A DNA stretch of 8,501 nt from Mailhella sp. (GTDB taxonomy: Bacteria > Desulfobacterota > Desulfovibrionia > Desulfovibrionales > Desulfovibrionaceae): positions 1 to 8,501 of the forward strand of contig JAGAZG010000029.1 of the NCBI GenBank assembly GCA_017940105.1. Reading direction: 5' to 3'. Shown here in pieces: positions 5,001 through 8,501 of this stretch. The position numbers were made by a program, and so were the translations under genes. A model generated the notes under the pieces. That model had not been told where the DNA came from. It worked only from the letters and a program-made list of their open reading frames with translations, and made no database searches. How positions within the stretch are numbered: position 1 is the stretch's first letter; each line of letters starts with the position of its first letter.

Positions 5001-5020
5001 TCAGGCGAACTGAATTTCAG
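5000..5020. promoter_or_regulatory. Overlapping TTCAG/CTGAA dyads at the recA transcription start, candidate SOS operator
   Basis: TTCAG-N5-CTGAA (5000-5014) is followed directly by T and TTCAG, so that CTGAA-T-TTCAG (5010-5020) is a second perfect palindrome. Together they cover the predicted start and abut the ribosome site. This is a classic repressor position, and recA is normally under LexA. The LexA motif of this group is not known to me with certainty, so the identification is inference. Confidence 0.4.
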
Positions 5021-5033
5021 GAGAAGTCAATAT

Positions 5034-6137
5034 ATGGCTAAAAAAACGATAAGTTCTCCGGAAGATGCCCGTAAAGAGGCTTTGCAGACAGCTCTGGGCA
5101 CCATCGAAAGAAAATACGGACAGGGTGCCGTAATGAAGCTCTCTGACAATGCACATGTGCGCGTTCCCGTCATTCCTACGGGCTCCATAGGACTGGATCT
5201 CGCCCTTGGCATTGGCGGCATGCCACGCGGCCGCGTTTGCGAGATATACGGGCCGGAATCATCCGGCAAGACGACGCTTACGCTGCACGTCATAGCTGAA
5301 TGCCAGAAAATGGGCGGTGTAGCAGCATTTGTCGACGCGGAGCATGCGCTGGATGTTGCCTACGCAGCACGCCTTGGAGTAAAGACGGACGAATTGCTCA
5401 TTTCTCAGCCGGACTACGGCGAACAGGCCCTGGATATTGCTGACATGCTCGTTCGTTCAGGCGCGGTCGATCTCGTTGTCGTAGACTCCGTTGCGGCCCT
5501 CATCCCCCAGTCTGAACTCGACGGAGCCATGGGAGAAGCACAGGTCGGCGGACATGCCAGGCTCATGTCTCATGCCATGCGCAAGCTTACCGGCACCATA
5601 CATAAATCCAACGCGTGCGTGATTTTCATCAACCAGATACGCATGAAAATCGGCCAGATGGGCTACGGCAGCCCAGAAACGACCACCGGCGGCAACGCAC
5701 TCAAATTCTATAGTTCAGTGCGTCTGGACATCCGCCGCATCGGCACTCTTAAAGACCGTGACGAAGCATACGGTTCCCGCACAAAAGTCAAGGTTGTCAA
5801 AAATAAAATGGCCCCGCCTTTCCGTGAAGCAGCCTTCGATATAGTCTGGGGAACCGGCATTTCACGATCCGGGGAAATCCTTGACATGGCGGTTGACGCC
5901 GGCATTGTTGACAAAAGCGGATCATGGTTTGCCTATGGCGACGAAAAGCTGGGGCAAGGCCGGGAACGGGTGCGCGACATGCTGGACAACAACATTGCCC
6001 TGAGGGATGAAATAGAGGCCAGGCTCAGAGAACATCTCGGCTTTGACGGAGACATGCCATCCTCTGCAGCCACGGCAGGAACACCTGACGGCTACATGCC
6101 TGGCGGCGAAGACAGTTACGACGAAGAAAATTTTTAA
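5034..6137 (+). CDS. recA: Recombinase RecA
   Basis: A 367-residue DNA-dependent ATPase. It forms filaments on single-stranded DNA, performs strand exchange in homologous repair, and triggers LexA self-cleavage in the SOS response. Visible landmarks are the N-terminal helix ending TIERKYGQGAVMKL (23-36), Walker A GPESSGKTT (73-81) and the catalytic Glu103 in DAEHALD. Walker B is LVVVDS (147-152). The L1 loop region ELDGAMGEAQVGG spans 161-173, and the L2 region starts at about 210 with GYGSPETTTGGNALKF. The C-terminus is acidic (GEDSYDEENF), as in other RecA proteins, where the tail restrains activity. AGGAGAAG lies 7 bases before the ATG. Length and sequence are normal, with no intein and no missing motif. 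alaS follows after 21 bases with no terminator; recX, often placed between them in other bacteria, is absent here. Confidence 0.99.
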   Translation: MAKKTISSPEDARKEALQTALGTIERKYGQGAVMKLSDNAHVRVPVIPTGSIGLDLALGIGGMPRGRVCEIYGPESSGKTTLTLHVIAECQKMGGVAAFVDAEHALDVAYAARLGVKTDELLISQPDYGEQALDIADMLVRSGAVDLVVVDSVAALIPQSELDGAMGEAQVGGHARLMSHAMRKLTGTIHKSNACVIFINQIRMKIGQMGYGSPETTTGGNALKFYSSVRLDIRRIGTLKDRDEAYGSRTKVKVVKNKMAPPFREAAFDIVWGTGISRSGEILDMAVDAGIVDKSGSWFAYGDEKLGQGRERVRDMLDNNIALRDEIEARLREHLGFDGDMPSSAATAGTPDGYMPGGEDSYDEENF

Positions 6138-6158
6138 ACGAGCCGATCAGGAGAATAT

Positions 6159-8501
6159 ATGCTTAAAGCTAAAGACATACGCCGTATGTTCCTTGAATAT
6201 TTTAAAAACAATGGGCATGCGGTGGTGGCTTCATCGTCCCTCGTGCCGAGGGACGATCCAAGCCTGCTTTTCACGAACGCCGGCATGGTACAGTTTAAAA
6301 AGCTCTATCTCGGACAAGAAAAACGCCCTTACAATTGCGCGGCCACTTCTCAAAAATGCCTGCGCGTAAGCGGCAAGCACAACGACCTGGAAAATGTCGG
6401 GCGCACGGCAAGGCACCACACCTTTTTCGAAATGCTGGGCAACTTTGCCTTTGCATCCTATTTTAAAAGAGAAGCCATCGGCTTTGCATGGAAGTTCATC
6501 ACTGAAGAACTGCGCCTGCCTAAGGACAAGCTTTATGTCACCGTATACCGCGACGACGAAGAAGCCTTCAGGCTGTGGCAGGAAGTGGCGGGGCTGTCGC
6601 CCGACCGCATTTTTCGCATGGGCGAAAAAGACAACTTCTGGACCATGGGCGATACCGGCCCCTGCGGTCCTTGCTCTGAAATTTACATAGACCAGGGCGA
6701 AGACATGGCCTGCGGACCTGACTGCGGCATAGGAAAATGCGACTGCGACCGCTTTCTTGAAATATGGAACCTGGTGTTTACCCAGTACGACCAGAAAGAA
6801 CCAGGAGTACGCGTTCCACTGGAACATCCCAACATCGATACCGGCATGGGGCTGGAACGCATAGCTGCCGTCTGCCAGGGAAAACGTTCAAACTTCGACT
6901 GCGACCTGTTTCAGGACATCATCCAGTATGCGGCCGATCTTGCCGGCGTAGCATACAGTTTTTCTGCCCCTGACACCAATGATATTGACACTGCCCTGCG
7001 TGTTATAGCCGACCATAGCAGAGCAGCCGCATTTATGATCGCCGACGGGATTTTGCCTTCCAACGAGGGACGTGGATACGTGCTGCGCCGCCTTATCCGC
7101 AGGGCTCTGCGCTTCAGCACCCTGATGGGCGTTCATGACGCTTTTCTTTACAAAACAGTGGGCAAAGTCGTTGAAGTCATGGGTGACGATTATCCAGAAC
7201 TGCGCGAGCATGCAGAATTTCTTTCCCGCGTAGTGCATGAAGAAGAAAACCGCTTCAGGGTAACCCTCGACAAAGGACTTGCGCTCCTTGACAACGAACT
7301 CGCCCGCCTGTCAGGCGAAGGATGTTCTGTCATTCCCGGCGATGTTGCTTTTAAGCTTAACGACACTTTTGGCTTCCCCTTGGATATCGTGGCCGACGTC
7401 GCCTATAAGCGGGGCTTCACTGTCGATGAAGAAGGCTTCCGGGCAAAAATGCAGGAGCAGAAGCAGAGAGCCCGCGCCGCGTGGAAAGGGTCTGGCGAAA
7501 AAGACCTTGCAAACCGCTTCAAAGGCCTGCTGGAAGAAGGAATCCAATCTGTCTTTGCCGGATATGAAACGCTCAAATGCAATGCGCGCATTGTCGCTCT
7601 TCTTGATGGCGACGCTCTGCCGGCTGAAGTTCTCAAAGCTGGAGAAAAAGGCTACATCGTCACCAATCAGACGCCATTCTACGGCGCTTCAGGAGGACAG
7701 TGCGCTGATACGGGCACCATGGAGGCTCCTGGAGGAAAGGCCGTGGTTGCCGATGCCATTAAGCCCATGCCTACGCTCACTGTGCACCAGGTTGAGGTAA
7801 CGGAAGGCGAAATTCTCGCAGACCAGGAAGTCAGCCTTGCCGTCAATGCCGGGCTGCGCATGGCAGCCGCCCGCAATCATACATGCACACACCTGCTTCA
7901 GGCCGCTCTGCGCGAAGTGCTCGGTGCCCATGTCCATCAGGCCGGCTCATCCGTCACCCCAGACGGACTGCGCTTTGACTTTACGCACATAGCTGCCATG
8001 ACGTCAGAAGAAATCGCCGCTGCAGAACGCAAAGTCAACGCCATGATCATGGCCGACCATCCCGTTTCTACGACGGAAATGGATCACGACGAAGCGGTTA
8101 AATCAGGAGCCATGGCCCTGTTCAATGAAAAGTACGGCGATAAAGTGCGCGTTGTAAGCATTGGTCAGGAAAACGAGGCTCCCTGTTCCCTGGAACTTTG
8201 CGGCGGAACACACCTGGACAGAACAGGACAGGCGGGCAGCTTTGCCATTGTTTCTGAATCATCCGTGGCATCTGGAGTCAGACGCATTGAAGCCGTCACA
8301 GGATGGAAAGCTTATGACCTTATGGCAGAACGCCGGGGCGAGCTGAATGCCATTGCTGCGCAGCTTAAAGTCTCCCCTGCAGAACTCGCATCCCGCATCG
8401 AATCCATGCAGAAAGAAATTCGCGAACTGCGCCGCAGTCTTGAAAAGGCCCAGGCCGCCGGCAGGGGCAACCTCATGGACAATGCCGAAGAAATTGCCGG
8501 G
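6159..8501 (+). CDS. alaS: Alanine-tRNA ligase (alanyl-tRNA synthetase), partial at the right edge
   Basis: The frame is open from ATG 6159 (AGGAG upstream) to the window end, giving 781 codons of the roughly 870-880 usual for bacteria. It charges tRNA-Ala and clears mischarged Ser and Gly. The N-terminal class II catalytic domain has the family opening and the motif 2 region RTARHHTFFEMLGNFAF. Motif 3 is GMGLERI (229-235). A cysteine cluster, Cys185-x3-Cys189-x4-Cys194-x-Cys196, lies between motifs 2 and 3. The tRNA-recognition region follows, with GRGYVLRRLIRRALR. The editing domain has His574 and His578 (NHTCTH) and Cys681 and His685 (CGGTH), the four zinc-binding residues expected for proofreading. 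The last visible part, ELRRSLEKAQAAG, is the start of the helical linker to C-Ala, which is missing. No frameshift was found at the positions checked. Co-transcription with recA is likely. Confidence 0.98.
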   Translation, partial: MLKAKDIRRMFLEYFKNNGHAVVASSSLVPRDDPSLLFTNAGMVQFKKLYLGQEKRPYNCAATSQKCLRVSGKHNDLENVGRTARHHTFFEMLGNFAFASYFKREAIGFAWKFITEELRLPKDKLYVTVYRDDEEAFRLWQEVAGLSPDRIFRMGEKDNFWTMGDTGPCGPCSEIYIDQGEDMACGPDCGIGKCDCDRFLEIWNLVFTQYDQKEPGVRVPLEHPNIDTGMGLERIAAVCQGKRSNFDCDLFQDIIQYAADLAGVAYSFSAPDTNDIDTALRVIADHSRAAAFMIADGILPSNEGRGYVLRRLIRRALRFSTLMGVHDAFLYKTVGKVVEVMGDDYPELREHAEFLSRVVHEEENRFRVTLDKGLALLDNELARLSGEGCSVIPGDVAFKLNDTFGFPLDIVADVAYKRGFTVDEEGFRAKMQEQKQRARAAWKGSGEKDLANRFKGLLEEGIQSVFAGYETLKCNARIVALLDGDALPAEVLKAGEKGYIVTNQTPFYGASGGQCADTGTMEAPGGKAVVADAIKPMPTLTVHQVEVTEGEILADQEVSLAVNAGLRMAAARNHTCTHLLQAALREVLGAHVHQAGSSVTPDGLRFDFTHIAAMTSEEIAAAERKVNAMIMADHPVSTTEMDHDEAVKSGAMALFNEKYGDKVRVVSIGQENEAPCSLELCGGTHLDRTGQAGSFAIVSESSVASGVRRIEAVTGWKAYDLMAERRGELNAIAAQLKVSPAELASRIESMQKEIRELRRSLEKAQAAGRGNLMDNAEEIAG

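Noticed and set aside
6138..6158. Small RNA, attenuator or recX remnant between recA and alaS
   Set aside because: Only 21 bases are present, and they contain little besides the alaS ribosome site.

Overview
The window most likely comes from a delta-type sulfate- or sulfonate-metabolising bacterium of the Desulfovibrionales (Desulfovibrio/Bilophila type). The basis is the RecA sequence, which closely resembles Desulfovibrio RecA as I remember it, the direct recA-alaS adjacency without recX, a flavoredoxin-like flavin reductase, and a histidinol-dehydrogenase paralogue of the kind used on C3 sulfonates. No search was run, so the genus is open.

Layout. Positions 1-151 (minus) hold the first 50 codons of a HisD-family dehydrogenase, preceded by a possible sigma-54 promoter. 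Positions 152-662 are a roughly 500-base non-coding stretch. Its AT-rich part (about 260-530) carries several dyads and an exact 15-base direct repeat. Positions 663-1217 (plus) encode a YmdB-type macrodomain ADP-ribose hydrolase, perhaps preceded by an overlapping 35-codon small ORF. A strong hairpin at 1219-1242 separates it from a convergent minus-strand block.

The minus-strand block reads, in order of transcription: a ThiI/MnmA-like PP-loop protein with an NFACT-R-like C-terminal half (4927-3866), threonine ammonia-lyase IlvA (3827-2286), a flavin reductase-family protein (2217-1702) and a small SnoaL/NTF2-like protein (1664-1269). The first two are 38 bases apart and probably one operon. 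The last two are 37 bases apart and may have their own promoter with a GTAC-N5-GTAC dyad. They are also more AT-rich than recA/alaS, hinting at a separate origin.

A compact divergent promoter region (4928-5033) drives the PP-loop/ilvA unit leftwards and recA-alaS rightwards. The two -35 hexamers lie back to back. The leftward transcript is predicted to start exactly on the A of the ATG, so it would be leaderless. recA (5034-6137) and alaS (6159 to beyond the window edge, 781 codons seen) are 21 bases apart and form a housekeeping operon.

No tRNA, rRNA, CRISPR array, insertion sequence or phage gene was seen. I found no convincing large undescribed system. The best leads are the PP-loop/NFACT-R-like fusion, the leaderless back-to-back promoter, and the dyad-rich control region in front of the HisD-like gene.
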